Below, one piece after another: positions 1 through 10,788 of a stretch of 64,000 bases of DNA; the first letter of the stretch is position 1, and each line of letters begins with the position of its first letter. The DNA lies in contig OZ260072.1 of the NCBI GenBank assembly GCA_965284315.1, forward strand, positions 496,001-560,000, written 5' to 3'. Made by a program: the position numbers and the translations under genes. The notes below the pieces were generated by a model. The model did not search any database. It was not told the DNA's origin and worked only from the letters and a program-made list of their open reading frames with translations. This DNA comes from PCRC01 sp017848435. GTDB lineage: Bacteria; Pseudomonadota; Gammaproteobacteria; Burkholderiales; Burkholderiaceae_C.

Positions 1-274
1 GGACGGCCGCAGCCAGCACAGCAACCGCGACGTGGCCTGGAAACGGTTGCGCTCGCGCCTGTACGACTTCGAGCTGCGCAAGCAGCAGGAAGCGCAGCAG
101 AAGCTGGAAGACACCAAGACCGACGTGGGCTGGGGCCACCAGATCCGCAGCTACGTGCTGGACCAGTCGCGCATCAAGGACCTGCGAACCAACTTCGAGA
201 CATCGGCCACACAAAAGGTGCTGGACGGTGACCTCGACCCCTTTATTGAAGCCTCCCTGAAGCAGGGCGTCTGA
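1..274 (+). CDS. prfB: Peptide chain release factor 2 (RF2), C-terminal fragment
   Basis: The visible 90 residues are the end of a class I release factor. They begin just after the GGQ loop with DGRSQHSNRDVAW, which corresponds to the conserved RSQHxN segment of RF2. The rest is the helical C-terminal part (RLYDFELRKQQEAQQKLED, then GWGHQIRSYVLDQSRIKDLR), typical of RF2 rather than RF1. RF2 releases the finished peptide at UGA and UAA codons. The GGQ motif, the stop-codon recognition domain and any programmed frameshift site lie before the window. The gene is complete at its 3' end and is followed 21 bp later by pepN on the same strand. Confidence 0.95.
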   Translation, partial: DGRSQHSNRDVAWKRLRSRLYDFELRKQQEAQQKLEDTKTDVGWGHQIRSYVLDQSRIKDLRTNFETSATQKVLDGDLDPFIEASLKQGV

Positions 275-295
275 TGCCATTTTTGGAGAAACCCC

Positions 296-2986
296 ATGCG
301 TGAAGGACAAACGGCGGTGGTCCGCCGGGAAGACTACGCCGCGCCGGCCTACTGGATCGACACCGTCGAGCTCAGCTTTGATCTGGACCCGCTGAAAACG
401 CGGGTGCTGAACAAGATGACCGTGCGCCGCAACACCGAGGTGGCGGCCCAGCCGCTGCGGCTCGACGGCGTGGAACTCAACCTCGCGCGGGTGCTGGTCA
501 ACGGCCAGGGCAGCTCGTTCAAGATGGACGGCCCGCAGCTGGTGCTGGACAACCTGCCCGCCGATGGCAACCCCTTCGCGCTGGAAATCTTCACCACCTG
601 CGCACCGGCCAAAAACACGCAGCTGATGGGCCTGTACGTCAGTGGCGACTCGTTCTTCACCCAGTGCGAGGCCGAAGGCTTCCGCCGTATCACCTACTTC
701 CTGGACCGCCCTGACGTGATGTCGAGCTACAGCGTCACGCTGCGGGCCGACAAGGCGAAGTACCCGGTGCTGCTGTCCAACGGCAACCTGGTCGAACACG
801 GTGATCTGGACGACGGCCGCCACTTTGCCCGCTGGGTCGACCCGCACAAAAAACCCTGCTACCTGTTCGCGCTGGTGGCGGGCAAGCTGGTGGCGCGCGA
901 ACAGCGCATCACCTCGCGCGCCGGCAACGACCACCTGCTGCAGGTCTATGTGCGCCCTGGCGACCTCGACAAGACCGAACACGCGATGAACTCGCTGATG
1001 GCCAGCGTCGCCTGGGACGAAACCCGCTTTGGCCTGAGCCTGGACCTGGAACGCTTCATGATCGTTGCCGTGGGCGACTTCAACATGGGCGCGATGGAGA
1101 ACAAGGGCCTCAACATCTTCAACACCAAGTACGTGCTGGCCAACCCCGCCACCGCCACCGACGTGGACTACGCCAACATCGAGAGCGTGGTCGGCCACGA
1201 GTACTTTCACAACTGGACCGGCAACCGCATCACCTGCCGCGACTGGTTCCAGCTCAGCCTGAAAGAAGGCCTCACCGTCTTCCGCGACCAGGAGTTCAGC
1301 CAGGACCTGGCGGACTCCCCGTCCGCCCGCGCGGTGAAGCGGATCGAAGACGTGCGCGTGCTGCGCACCTCCCAGTTCCCCGAAGACGCCGGCCCGATGG
1401 CGCACCCGGTGCGGCCCGACAGCTACATCGAGATCAACAACTTCTACACCGTCACCATCTACGAAAAAGGTGCCGAGGTGGTGCGGATGATGCAGACCCT
1501 GGTGGGTCAGGCTGGCTTCGCGAAAGGCATGGCGCTCTACTTCGCGCGGCACGACGGCCAAGCCGTCACCTGCGATGACTTTGCCCAGGCCATAGCCGAC
1601 GCCAACCCAGCGAGCGACCTGGCCCGCCTGCTGCCGCAGTTCAAGCGCTGGTACAGCCAAGCCGGCACGCCCCGCCTGCAGGCCACCGGTGTTCATGACG
1701 CTGCCGCGCAAACCTACACGCTCACCCTGACGCAACACTGCGCGCCCACGCCGGGCCAGCCCGACAAGGCGCCGTTTGTGATCCCAGTCAGCCTGGGCCT
1801 GCTGGGGCAAGACGGGTGCGATCTGCCGCTGCAACTGGCGGGCGAAAGCACCGCCGGTGGTACGTCGCGCACCATCGTCCTCACCGAGCCAAGCCAGCAA
1901 CTGGTGTTTGTGAACGTGGCCAACGCACCGGTGCCGTCGCTGCTGCGCGACTTCTCGGCCCCGGTCACGCTGGACTACGGCTACACCGACAACGAACTGC
2001 TCACCCTGCTGGCGCACGACAGCAACGCCTTCAACCGCTGGGAAGCCGGGCAACGGCTGGTGCTGCGCCGCGCGCTCGCGCTGGCCGCATCGCAGTCAGA
2101 CCTGGCCGGCGTGCAGGTGCTGGACGACGCGTGTGTGAACGCCCTGCGCGACGTGCTGCACCACCCCACGCTGGACGCCGCCTTCAAGGAACTGGTGTTG
2201 ACGCTGCCGTCGGAAACCTACATCGCCGAGCAGTTGACCGTGGTGGACCCACAGCGCATCCATGCCGTGCGCGAAGCCATGCGTTGCCAATTGGCCACCG
2301 CACTGCAGGCCGACTGGCAATGGGCCTTTGAGGCGCACCAGACGCCGGGCGGCTACTCGCCCGACGCCACCGCCAGCGGCCGCCGCGCACTGGCCAACCT
2401 CGCGCTTGCCAACCTGTGTCTGGCGGCCCGCGAGAGCGGTGACATGGTCTGGCCAGGCAAGACCTTCCAGCGCTTCAAAGACGCCACCAACATGACCGAC
2501 CGCATGGGCGCCCTCAGCGCACTGGTCTCCAGCGGCCATGCCCTGGCAGCCGATGCCCTGGCCCGCTTCCACAGCCTGTTCCAGGCGGAAGAGCTGGTGA
2601 TCGACAAGTGGTTTGCGCTGCAGGCCGGCACACCCGACCGGGGCGGTGACGTGCTGCCCCGTGTGCGGCAGTTGATGAAGCACACCGACTTCTCCCTGCG
2701 CAACCCCAACCGCGCGCGCAGCCTCGTGTCCACCTACTGCCAGGCCAACCCCGGCGCCTTCCACCGCGCCGATGCCTCGGGCTATGTGTTCTGGAGCGAA
2801 CGCGTGATGGAGCTGGACGGCATCAACGCCCAGGTCGCCGCCCGCCTCGCCCGTGCGTTGGACCGTTGGACCAAGCTGGCCGAACCCTACCGCAGCGCCG
2901 CCCGCGAGGCGATTGCCCGGGTTGCCGCCAAGACCGACCTGAGCAACGACGTGCGTGAAGTGGTGTCACGCGCCCTTGCCGATTGA
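296..2986 (+). CDS. pepN: Aminopeptidase N (M1 family zinc metallopeptidase)
   Basis: This cytoplasmic broad-specificity aminopeptidase removes N-terminal residues during peptide turnover. The 896-residue length matches the proteobacterial PepN family (about 870-900). The substrate-binding GAMEN motif is at residues 265-269. The zinc site HEYFH is at 301-305 (H301, H305, catalytic E302), with the third ligand E324 in the segment LSLKEGL. The C-terminal half carries the helical domain typical of PepN. The ATG start follows a GGAGAAACCCC segment that can act as ribosome binding site. The stop lies 11 bp before the fbp start, so the two genes are probably co-transcribed. Confidence 0.96.
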   Translation: MREGQTAVVRREDYAAPAYWIDTVELSFDLDPLKTRVLNKMTVRRNTEVAAQPLRLDGVELNLARVLVNGQGSSFKMDGPQLVLDNLPADGNPFALEIFTTCAPAKNTQLMGLYVSGDSFFTQCEAEGFRRITYFLDRPDVMSSYSVTLRADKAKYPVLLSNGNLVEHGDLDDGRHFARWVDPHKKPCYLFALVAGKLVAREQRITSRAGNDHLLQVYVRPGDLDKTEHAMNSLMASVAWDETRFGLSLDLERFMIVAVGDFNMGAMENKGLNIFNTKYVLANPATATDVDYANIESVVGHEYFHNWTGNRITCRDWFQLSLKEGLTVFRDQEFSQDLADSPSARAVKRIEDVRVLRTSQFPEDAGPMAHPVRPDSYIEINNFYTVTIYEKGAEVVRMMQTLVGQAGFAKGMALYFARHDGQAVTCDDFAQAIADANPASDLARLLPQFKRWYSQAGTPRLQATGVHDAAAQTYTLTLTQHCAPTPGQPDKAPFVIPVSLGLLGQDGCDLPLQLAGESTAGGTSRTIVLTEPSQQLVFVNVANAPVPSLLRDFSAPVTLDYGYTDNELLTLLAHDSNAFNRWEAGQRLVLRRALALAASQSDLAGVQVLDDACVNALRDVLHHPTLDAAFKELVLTLPSETYIAEQLTVVDPQRIHAVREAMRCQLATALQADWQWAFEAHQTPGGYSPDATASGRRALANLALANLCLAARESGDMVWPGKTFQRFKDATNMTDRMGALSALVSSGHALAADALARFHSLFQAEELVIDKWFALQAGTPDRGGDVLPRVRQLMKHTDFSLRNPNRARSLVSTYCQANPGAFHRADASGYVFWSERVMELDGINAQVAARLARALDRWTKLAEPYRSAAREAIARVAAKTDLSNDVREVVSRALAD

Positions 2987-2997
2987 AGGAAACCACC

Positions 2998-4023
2998 ATG
3001 ACCCAGAAAATCTCCCTCTCCCGCTACCTCGTCGAACAGCAGCGCATCGACGGCCGCATCCCGCCCCAACTGCGCCTGTTGCTGGAAGTGGTGGCCCGCG
3101 CCTGCAAAAGCATCAGCCACGCCGTCAACAAGGGCGCGCTGGGCGGTGTGCTCGGCACCGCCAGCACCGAGAACGTGCAAGGCGAAGTGCAGAAGAAGCT
3201 CGACATCATTGCCAACGAGGTGCTGATCGAGGCCAACGAATGGGGCGGCCATCTGGCCGCCATGGCCAGCGAGGAAATGGACGGCATCTACGTCGTGCCC
3301 AACCGCTACCCGCAAGGCGAATACCTTCTGCTGTTCGACCCACTCGACGGCTCCAGCAACATCGACGTCAACGTCAGCATCGGCACCATCTTCAGTGTGC
3401 TGAAAAAACCTGACGACACCCCTGGCGTCAGCGAAGCCGACTTCCTGCAGGCCGGCAACAAGCAAGTGGCCGCAGGCTACTGCGTCTACGGCCCGCAAAC
3501 CACGCTGGTGCTGACCGTGGGCGACGGCGTGGCCATGTTCACGCTGGACCGCGAACAGGGCTCGTTCGTGCTGAGCGAAGAGAACATCCGCATCCCCGAA
3601 GACACCAAAGAATTCGCCATCAACATGAGCAACATGCGCCACTGGGATGACCCCGTGAAGCGCTACATCGACGAGTGCCTGCAAGGCAAAGAAGGCCTGC
3701 GCGGCAAAGATTTCAACATGCGCTGGATCGCCAGCATGGTGGCCGACGTGCACCGCATCCTCACCCGTGGCGGCATCTTCATGTACCCCTGGGACAAGCG
3801 CGACCCCGACAAACCCGGCAAGTTGCGCCTGATGTACGAAGCCAACCCGATGAGCTGGTTGATCGAACAGGCCGGCGGCGCCGCCACCAACGGCCACCAG
3901 CGCATGCTGGACCTGCAACCCACCAAGCTGCATGAACGCGTCAGTGTGGTGCTCGGCTCCAAAAACGAGGTCGAACGCGTCACCGCGTACCACCTGGACG
4001 CAGCCCGGAAAAAAGCCGCCTGA
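2998..4023 (+). CDS. fbp: Fructose-1,6-bisphosphatase class 1
   Basis: The enzyme hydrolyses fructose 1,6-bisphosphate to fructose 6-phosphate in gluconeogenesis and, in autotrophs, the Calvin cycle. The metal-binding signature DPLDGSSN starts at D114, and the C-terminal active-site stretch with GKLRLMYEANPM is present. I chose the ATG at 2998, giving 341 residues, because AAGGA sits 6-10 bases upstream; the in-frame TTG 15 bases earlier overlaps the pepN stop. No RuBisCO or other Calvin-cycle gene is visible nearby, so a housekeeping gluconeogenic role is the simplest reading. The 3' end of the gene appears to carry the promoter of the following tRNA. Confidence 0.95.
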   Translation: MTQKISLSRYLVEQQRIDGRIPPQLRLLLEVVARACKSISHAVNKGALGGVLGTASTENVQGEVQKKLDIIANEVLIEANEWGGHLAAMASEEMDGIYVVPNRYPQGEYLLLFDPLDGSSNIDVNVSIGTIFSVLKKPDDTPGVSEADFLQAGNKQVAAGYCVYGPQTTLVLTVGDGVAMFTLDREQGSFVLSEENIRIPEDTKEFAINMSNMRHWDDPVKRYIDECLQGKEGLRGKDFNMRWIASMVADVHRILTRGGIFMYPWDKRDPDKPGKLRLMYEANPMSWLIEQAGGAATNGHQRMLDLQPTKLHERVSVVLGSKNEVERVTAYHLDAARKKAA

Positions 4024-4030
4024 GTGCTGC

Positions 4031-4036
4031 TAAAAT
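4031..4036 (+). promoter_or_regulatory. Candidate -10 element of the tRNA-Thr gene
   Basis: TAAAAT lies 10 bases before the first tRNA base, so transcription could start a few bases upstream of the mature 5' end. No convincing -35 hexamer is seen in the end of fbp, so the call is tentative. Confidence 0.35.
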
Positions 4037-4046
4037 AGAAGGCTTA

Positions 4047-4122
4047 GCCGGTGTAGCTCAGTCGGTAGAGCAGCTCATTCGTAATGAGAAGGTCGGGTGT
4101 TCGATTCATCTCTCCGGCACCA
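4047..4122 (+). tRNA. tRNA-Thr (anticodon CGT)
   Basis: The 76-base gene folds as a cloverleaf: acceptor GCCGGTG with CTCCGGC, D arm GCTC/GAGC, anticodon loop TTCGTAA with anticodon CGT, T loop TTCGATT, and encoded ACCA end. It reads ACG threonine codons. Two non-canonical pairs are seen, T6 with T67 in the acceptor stem and G27 with A43 at the base of the anticodon stem. A terminator follows directly. Confidence 0.95.
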
Positions 4123-4128
4123 CATGAA

Positions 4129-4161
4129 AACCTCCAGTTCCGCAAGGGCTGGAGGTTTTTT
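4129..4161 (+). terminator. Rho-independent terminator after tRNA-Thr
   Basis: AACCTCCAG pairs with CTGGAGGTT across an 11-base loop and is followed by an unbroken T run. It ends the tRNA (and any fbp read-through) transcript. Confidence 0.9.
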
Positions 4162-4254
4162 CACGCTGTCCACATCCAATTGGCCGACAGGCAAGCGCTT
4201 GACCATCGGCCCGGCATGACAAGCTGCCTCGACTTCAGAGGTGGACAAGAAAAC

Positions 4255-4319
4255 ACTCCTGATTTCATAGCGGAATCACCAGGCTCCACTAAGGCTCAAG
4301 GTCGATTTGGCTTGAAATC
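4255..4319 (-). repeat. Dispersed intergenic repeat, family 1, copy A
   Basis: On the minus strand it reads TTTCAAGCCAAATCGACC, then TTGAGCCTTAGTGGAGCC, then GATTCCGCTATGAAAT, matching the other copies listed here at about 11.9, 17.6, 32.8, 40.5 and 56.5 kb. It lies between the tRNA terminator and the 3' end of the CorC-type gene. The rest of 4162-4384 shows no other feature, apart from a short inverted repeat TGTGGTCG...CGACCACA at 4321-4352. Confidence 0.7.
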
Positions 4320-4384
4320 CTGTGGTCGCGGCCTGTTTCAGGCCCGACCACAGGCCGTTGGCTCCTCCCGCAGGGCAATCAACG

Positions 4385-5713
4385 TCAGGCGTCCGCCACC
4401 TCCAACGGCGCGTCAGGGTGCTCATGGGGCACTTCCGACGCCAGCACCTTGTCGATGCGTTTGCCGTCCAGGTCCACCACCTCGAAACGCCAGCCCACGC
4501 AGACGATGGTCTCACCGGTCACGGGCAGGTGGCCGCTGACGGCCATCAGCAGGCCGGCCAGGGTGTTGTAGCGGCGGCGGTCTTCGTCGGGGAGTTCGTC
4601 GATGTGCAGGCGGTCTTTGAGTTCTGACACCGGCATCAGCCCGTCCAGCAGCCAGGAACCATCGTCGCGCTGGGTGGCCCAGGCGTCGGCTGGCGTGCCG
4701 GACTGCAGCTCGCCGGTGATGGCTTCCAGCAGGTCGCGCGGGGTCAGCAGGCCTTGCACCACGCCGTACTCGTCCACCACAAACGCCAGCCGGATCGACC
4801 GCTCGCGGAACTGGGTCAACAGTTCCATGCCGCTCAGGGTTTCGGGCACGAAGGTGGCGGGCTGCACATGGGCCTCGATGCTGCCGGTGTGCTCGGTGCC
4901 CAGTTCCAGCAGGCGTGCCACGCTGATGACGCCCACCACGTCGTCCAGCCCGCCGCGGCACACCGGGTACCAGGAATGGGCGCCGTGCGGGCCGCGGGTG
5001 CCCGCCACCTGCAGGCTCTGCGGCACGGTGTAGGCGGCGTCGAGCCAGGCCAGGTCCACCCGGGGCACCATCAGCGAGGTGAGGGGCCGGTCGTCCAGGC
5101 GAAAGACGTTTTGCACCATCTGGTGCTCGTGGTGTTCGATCAGGCCCGCGTCGCGCCCTTCGGCCAGGCTGGCATTGATCTCTTCTTCGGTCACGGCGCG
5201 GCCGGCGTCGTTGTCGATGCGCAGCAGCTTGAGCACGGCATGGGTGCTCATCGACAGCAAGCGCACGAATGGCTTGGCGATGGTGGCCACCCAGGTCATG
5301 GGCCGCGACACCCAGCGGGCCACCAGTTCGGGGTACAGCTGGCCAATACGTTTGGGCACCAGCTCGCCAAAAACGATGGTCACGAAGGTGATGGTGGTGA
5401 CCACGAAGCCGGTGGCCGTCAGGGCAGCCGCCCCCTCCGAGAGGCCCATGCCCTGCAGCCAGACAGAAACGCCGTCGCTGAACGCCGCCTCGCCAATGAT
5501 GCCGTTCAACACGCCAATCGAGGTGATGCCGACCTGCACCGACGACAAAAACTGCGTCGGGTTGTCCAGCAGTGCCAGTGCAGCGCGGGCGCCTTTGTCA
5601 CCCGCTTCGGCCATGGCGGTGAGGCGCACTTTGCGGCTGGATGCGAGCGCAAGTTCTGACATTGCAAACACGCCATTGAGCAAGGTCAGAAAACCGATCA
5701 GCAAAAATTCCAT
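4385..5713 (-). CDS. CorC/HlyC-type hemolysin-related membrane protein (DUF21, CBS pair, transporter-associated domain)
   Basis: The 442-residue product has the order of the CNNM/CorC family: an N-terminal DUF21 membrane domain (about 1-190, several hydrophobic segments starting MEFLLIGFLTLLNG), a CBS pair (about 205-330) and a C-terminal CorC_HlyC domain (about 345-430, with GWRFEVVDLDGKRIDKV). Family members take part in divalent cation efflux or handling, but the substrate is not shown by the sequence. I prefer the ATG start at 5713; an in-frame GTG 30 bases upstream would overlap the divergent apaH gene. The two genes are divergent and share a very short intergenic region. Confidence 0.88.
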   Translation of the reverse strand: MEFLLIGFLTLLNGVFAMSELALASSRKVRLTAMAEAGDKGARAALALLDNPTQFLSSVQVGITSIGVLNGIIGEAAFSDGVSVWLQGMGLSEGAAALTATGFVVTTITFVTIVFGELVPKRIGQLYPELVARWVSRPMTWVATIAKPFVRLLSMSTHAVLKLLRIDNDAGRAVTEEEINASLAEGRDAGLIEHHEHQMVQNVFRLDDRPLTSLMVPRVDLAWLDAAYTVPQSLQVAGTRGPHGAHSWYPVCRGGLDDVVGVISVARLLELGTEHTGSIEAHVQPATFVPETLSGMELLTQFRERSIRLAFVVDEYGVVQGLLTPRDLLEAITGELQSGTPADAWATQRDDGSWLLDGLMPVSELKDRLHIDELPDEDRRRYNTLAGLLMAVSGHLPVTGETIVCVGWRFEVVDLDGKRIDKVLASEVPHEHPDAPLEVADA

Positions 5714-5736
5714 GGGGCCGGAGGCAAAATGAACAC

Positions 5737-6567
5737 ATGGCACTTTACTTCATCGGTGATATTCAGGGCTGCGACGCGGCACTCGGTGCTTTGCTGGAGA
5801 AGATTGATTTTTCCCCCAGCCGCGACACCGCTTACCTGCTGGGCGACCTGGTCAACCGGGGGCCCGCGTCCGAGGCCACGCTGCGCCGGCTGATGGGCTA
5901 TGGCGCGTCGGCCCGCTGCCTGCTCGGCAACCACGACCTGCATTTGCTGGCCATTGCCCACGGCGTGCGCCCTGCCCTGCGCCACGACACGGTGAACGAC
6001 ATCCTGCACGCGCCCGACCGCAACGCGCTGCTGGACTGGTTGCGCCACCAGCACATGGCATTCTTCGAGCACGGCTGCCTGATGGTGCACGCCGGGGTGT
6101 TGCCAGGCTGGACCGCAGAAAAAACCATGGCCCTGGCCGCCGAGGTGGAAGCGGTGTTGCGCAGCGATGGGTTGGGCGAATTTTTACAGCAGATGTACGG
6201 CGACGAGCCGCGTGCTTGGGACGACGCGCTGACCGGCGTGGCGCGGTTGCGCGTGGTCGTCAACGCGCTGACGCGCCTGCGTTTTTGCACACCCGACGGC
6301 GTGATGGAGTTCACCGCCAAGGAAGCGGCCGGCAAGGCACCCGACGGGCATGTGCCGTGGTTCGACGCACCCCACCGGCAGACCGAGAACGTCACGGTGG
6401 CCTTCGGGCACTGGTCCACATTGGGGCCCACCGGCCGCAGCAACCTGCTGGCGCTGGACACCGGTTGTGTGTGGGGGGGTTGCCTCAGCGCCTGGCGGCT
6501 GGGCACCAGCGCCACCACCGGTGAGCTGGTTCAGGTCAAGTGCCCGCAGGCCCAAAAACCGGGCTGA
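5737..6567 (+). CDS. apaH: Bis(5'-nucleosyl)-tetraphosphatase, symmetrical
   Basis: ApaH cleaves diadenosine tetraphosphate to two ADP and, in other bacteria, also removes nucleoside-tetraphosphate caps from RNA. The calcineurin-like phosphoesterase motifs are in place: GDIQG at residues 7-11, GDLVNRGP, GNHDLH, and a later HAG. The length of 276 residues is usual. GGAGG lies 12 bases before the ATG. The gene is divergent from the CorC-type gene and convergent with rhlE, whose terminator hairpin overlaps the last codons of apaH. Confidence 0.95.
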   Translation: MALYFIGDIQGCDAALGALLEKIDFSPSRDTAYLLGDLVNRGPASEATLRRLMGYGASARCLLGNHDLHLLAIAHGVRPALRHDTVNDILHAPDRNALLDWLRHQHMAFFEHGCLMVHAGVLPGWTAEKTMALAAEVEAVLRSDGLGEFLQQMYGDEPRAWDDALTGVARLRVVVNALTRLRFCTPDGVMEFTAKEAAGKAPDGHVPWFDAPHRQTENVTVAFGHWSTLGPTGRSNLLALDTGCVWGGCLSAWRLGTSATTGELVQVKCPQAQKPG

Positions 6568-6575
6568 CCGCCCGG
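6553..6575 (-). terminator. Rho-independent terminator of rhlE
   Basis: Read on the minus strand, CCGGGC pairs with GCCCGG around a 5-base loop and TTTTTG follows. The hairpin spans the stop codon of the convergent apaH gene, so the two genes share these bases. Confidence 0.7.
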
Positions 6576-6579
6576 CGCT

Positions 6580-8040
<1,461 letters not shown>

Positions 8041-8054
8041 CTATACATCAGGAT

Positions 8055-8102
8055 GGTGCTATCAAACCGATAGCTGGCTGCGCCCTGCAGTCAAGGGCAA
8101 AC
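8055..8102 (-). repeat. Dispersed intergenic repeat, family 1, divergent copy B
   Basis: The minus strand reads TTTGCCCTTGACTGCAGGGC, then AGCCAGCTATCGGTTTGATAGC. It shares the AGCTAT...ATAGC end of the family but its 5' half is divergent, so membership is less certain than for copies A, C, D, E, F and H. It lies between the start of rhlE and the stop of the ypfJ-like gene. Confidence 0.45.
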
Positions 8103-8120
8103 CCTGATTATCGCCGATTG

Positions 8121-9011
8121 TCACAGCGCCCGCGCGCTGAAAGTGTCACAAGACTTGACGGTACCGGTTTTCAGGCCGTTGTCAAACCAGCGCTGGCGCT
8201 GGGTGCTGGTGCCGTGGGTGAAGCTGTCAGGCACCACCGCGCCGCCCGCCGCGCGCTGCAACGCGTCGTCGCCAATGCGGGCGGCGGCGTTCATCGCCTC
8301 GGCCACGTCGCCCTGCTCCAGGATCTGGCGCGCATTGTCGGCATGGTGCGCCCAGACGCCGGCCAGGCAGTCGGCCTGCAGTTCCAGCCGCACACTCAGG
8401 GCGTTTTGCTCGGCCTGGCTGACGCGGCCACGCATGCGCTCCACCTGGCCGCTGATGCCGAGCAGGTGCTGCACGTGGTGGCCCACCTCGTGGGCAATGA
8501 CGTAGGCCTGTGCAAAGTCACCCGGTGCGCCGAGCCGGTTTTTCAGCGTTTCGTAAAACCCGAGGTCGATGTAGACCTTCTGGTCACCGGGGCAGTAGAA
8601 CGGCCCCATGGCGGCCTGGCCCTGGCCGCAAGCGGTGCGGGTGGCGCCACGGAACAGCACCAGCCGGGGCGCCTGGTAGGTGCCGCCGCGCTGGCTGAAG
8701 ACGCCGGTCCACACGTCTTCGGTGTCGGCCAGCACGGTGGACACAAATTTGGCCAGGCGGTCGTCGGCCGGGGGGCGATGCGCCGGGGCTGGCTGCACCT
8801 GCATCGGCGGCCCGCCCTGGCCACTGAGCAGGCCCAGCAGCGTCAGCGGGTTGATGCCCAGCACCCAGCCCCCCAGCAGCGCCACCACCAGGGTGCCAAT
8901 GCCGATGCTGCGCCCACCCAGCAGGCCGCCGCCACCGAATCCACCCCCACCGCCGCCTTCATCGCGGCGGTCTTCGACGTTGTCGGACTCGCGGTTGCCT
9001 TCCCATTTCAT
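8121..9011 (-). CDS. ypfJ: Neutral zinc metallopeptidase, YpfJ family
   Basis: The 296-residue product has a charged, glycine-rich N-terminus, one membrane segment at about residues 36-62, and a long extracytoplasmic domain with the zinc signature HEVGHHVQ at 174-181 (H174, E175, H178). The downstream acidic stretch LELQADCLAGVWA should carry the third ligand. This is the putative neutral zinc metallopeptidase family; its physiological substrate is unknown. The long run of Gly codons near 8930-8960 is simple low-complexity coding sequence. The start lies only 28 bp from the divergent pcp start, so the two genes must have overlapping promoter regions. Confidence 0.88.
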   Translation of the reverse strand: MKWEGNRESDNVEDRRDEGGGGGGFGGGGLLGGRSIGIGTLVVALLGGWVLGINPLTLLGLLSGQGGPPMQVQPAPAHRPPADDRLAKFVSTVLADTEDVWTGVFSQRGGTYQAPRLVLFRGATRTACGQGQAAMGPFYCPGDQKVYIDLGFYETLKNRLGAPGDFAQAYVIAHEVGHHVQHLLGISGQVERMRGRVSQAEQNALSVRLELQADCLAGVWAHHADNARQILEQGDVAEAMNAAARIGDDALQRAAGGAVVPDSFTHGTSTQRQRWFDNGLKTGTVKSCDTFSARAL

Positions 9012-9039
9012 GCGTGCTCTCCTGCGCTACAGTGGCGCG

Positions 9040-9714
9040 ATGGTAACCACTCCCGGCCACACGCTGCGTGTACCGCCCACGGTGTTGCTGACCGGGTTTG
9101 ACGCCTTTGGCACCGAACCGGTCAACCCCAGCGGGCTGGCGGTACAGGCACTGCACGGACAGCAGGTGTTGGGCCACACGCTGGTGGCCGCGACGTTGCC
9201 CACGGTATTTCACCGGTCACTGGACATGCTGAAAGAACTGCTGCACACACACCGGCCCGTGCTGGTGGTGTGTGTGGGCCTGGCGGGCGGGCGGCAAGCC
9301 CTGTCGCTGGAGCGGGTGGCCCTGAATGTGGACGATGCACGCATCCCCGACAACGCGGGCGCGCAGCCGGTGGACATGCCGGTGGTGCCCGGCGGGCCTG
9401 CGGCGTACTTCAGCAGCCTGCCGGTCAAGGCGATGCACGCGGCGTTGCGGCAGCACGGGCTGCCAGTGGAGGTGTCCAACAGCGCCGGGACCTTTGTCTG
9501 CAACCATGTGTTTTACGGGTTGATGCACGCGCTGGCTGGCCAAGGTGGTGTGTCGGCCTGCCGCGGGGGCTTCGTCCATGTGCCGCATTTGCAGAGTGAC
9601 GCGCACCCAACGGGCTGGCCGCTGGCCAAGCTGGCAGAAGGCCTGCGGCTGGCGGTGCAGTGCGCGCTGACCACCCCCACCGACCTGCGGCTGGGGGCAG
9701 GTGCCCTGCATTGA
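9040..9714 (+). CDS. pcp: Pyroglutamyl-peptidase I
   Basis: This cysteine peptidase (family C15) removes N-terminal pyroglutamate from peptides. The family N-terminal motif LLTGFDAFG is present, as are the catalytic triad segments LERVALN (Glu), NSAGTFVCNHVFY (Cys) and GFVHVPHL (His). The ATG at 9040 gives 224 residues, about ten longer at the N-terminus than most family members; the extra residues VTTPGHTLRVPP may be real, or translation may begin at the GTG just before LLTGF. No good ribosome binding site decides this. The gene is convergent with the small membrane-protein gene, 7 bp away. Confidence 0.9.
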   Translation: MVTTPGHTLRVPPTVLLTGFDAFGTEPVNPSGLAVQALHGQQVLGHTLVAATLPTVFHRSLDMLKELLHTHRPVLVVCVGLAGGRQALSLERVALNVDDARIPDNAGAQPVDMPVVPGGPAAYFSSLPVKAMHAALRQHGLPVEVSNSAGTFVCNHVFYGLMHALAGQGGVSACRGGFVHVPHLQSDAHPTGWPLAKLAEGLRLAVQCALTTPTDLRLGAGALH

Positions 9715-9721
9715 ACTGGAT

Positions 9722-10072
9722 TCAGTTGATGGCCAAACGCACTGGCACCATGCCCGCGTGGGCAGAACCAATGGGCAAGCTGAGCTGAACCAGCGTTGAA
9801 GGGTCACGCTCGCCAGCCTGGCGGGTGGCCACGGTCTGCAGGCAAGCGTTGCGTGCAGCGGTATTGCCAGCACGGGCGCATTCAAATGCGGCCACTGATG
9901 CGAGGTGCGCCACTTTGTCGCGTGCGGCGGCTTTGTTGACCTCGCCCTGAACCAACATGCCCATGGCGATCAGCATCGCCGCCATCGCCGCCAGAGCAGC
10001 GGACAACGCGATGTTGTGCGGGCGGGACAGGGTCTGGATGCGGCGGGTGAGCCGGGTGCGTGTGAAAACCAT
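9722..10072 (-). CDS. Hypothetical single-pass membrane protein
   Basis: I do not recognise this 116-residue protein. It has a basic N-terminus (MVFTRTRLTRRIQTLSR), one hydrophobic segment at about residues 21-41 rich in Ala, Leu and Met, and a following part with a pair of cysteines (FECAR and NACLQ) that could form a disulfide outside the membrane. The topology would be N-in, C-out. I prefer the ATG at 10072, with AGG about eight bases upstream, over an in-frame TTG 24 bases earlier. No function can be inferred from its neighbours pcp and dcd. Confidence 0.55.
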   Translation of the reverse strand: MVFTRTRLTRRIQTLSRPHNIALSAALAAMAAMLIAMGMLVQGEVNKAAARDKVAHLASVAAFECARAGNTAARNACLQTVATRQAGERDPSTLVQLSLPIGSAHAGMVPVRLAIN

Positions 10073-10170
10073 ATCAACCTGATGCTTTCTGTTCAAGAGG
10101 AACTGAAAGCAATGGTAGGCAAAGCCAACGTTGCGCGCAGTAGCTGTTGGCCGCTACCGGCTGTAGGACG

Positions 10171-10189
10171 GTGCCGACGCCGTCGGCAC
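10171..10189 (-). terminator. Hairpin just after dcd
   Basis: GTGCCGAC and GTCGGCAC form a perfect 8-bp stem with a 3-base loop, 8 bases after the dcd stop. There is no T run on either side, so it may be an RNA-stabilising end or a weak terminator. Nothing else is seen between 10073 and 10196. Confidence 0.4.
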
Positions 10190-10196
10190 GGAGGCT

Positions 10197-10763
<567 letters not shown>

Positions 10764-10788
10764 GGGACAGTCTCTGGTCTCTGAAGTG

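Noticed and set aside
8930..8975. GC-rich tandem-like run of CCGCCACC units
   Set aside because: It is a Gly-rich segment of the ypfJ-like coding frame and not a true tandem repeat.
9715..9721. Terminator between pcp and the small membrane-protein gene
   Set aside because: The gap is only 7 bases and has no hairpin; no convincing stem with a T run was found around it.
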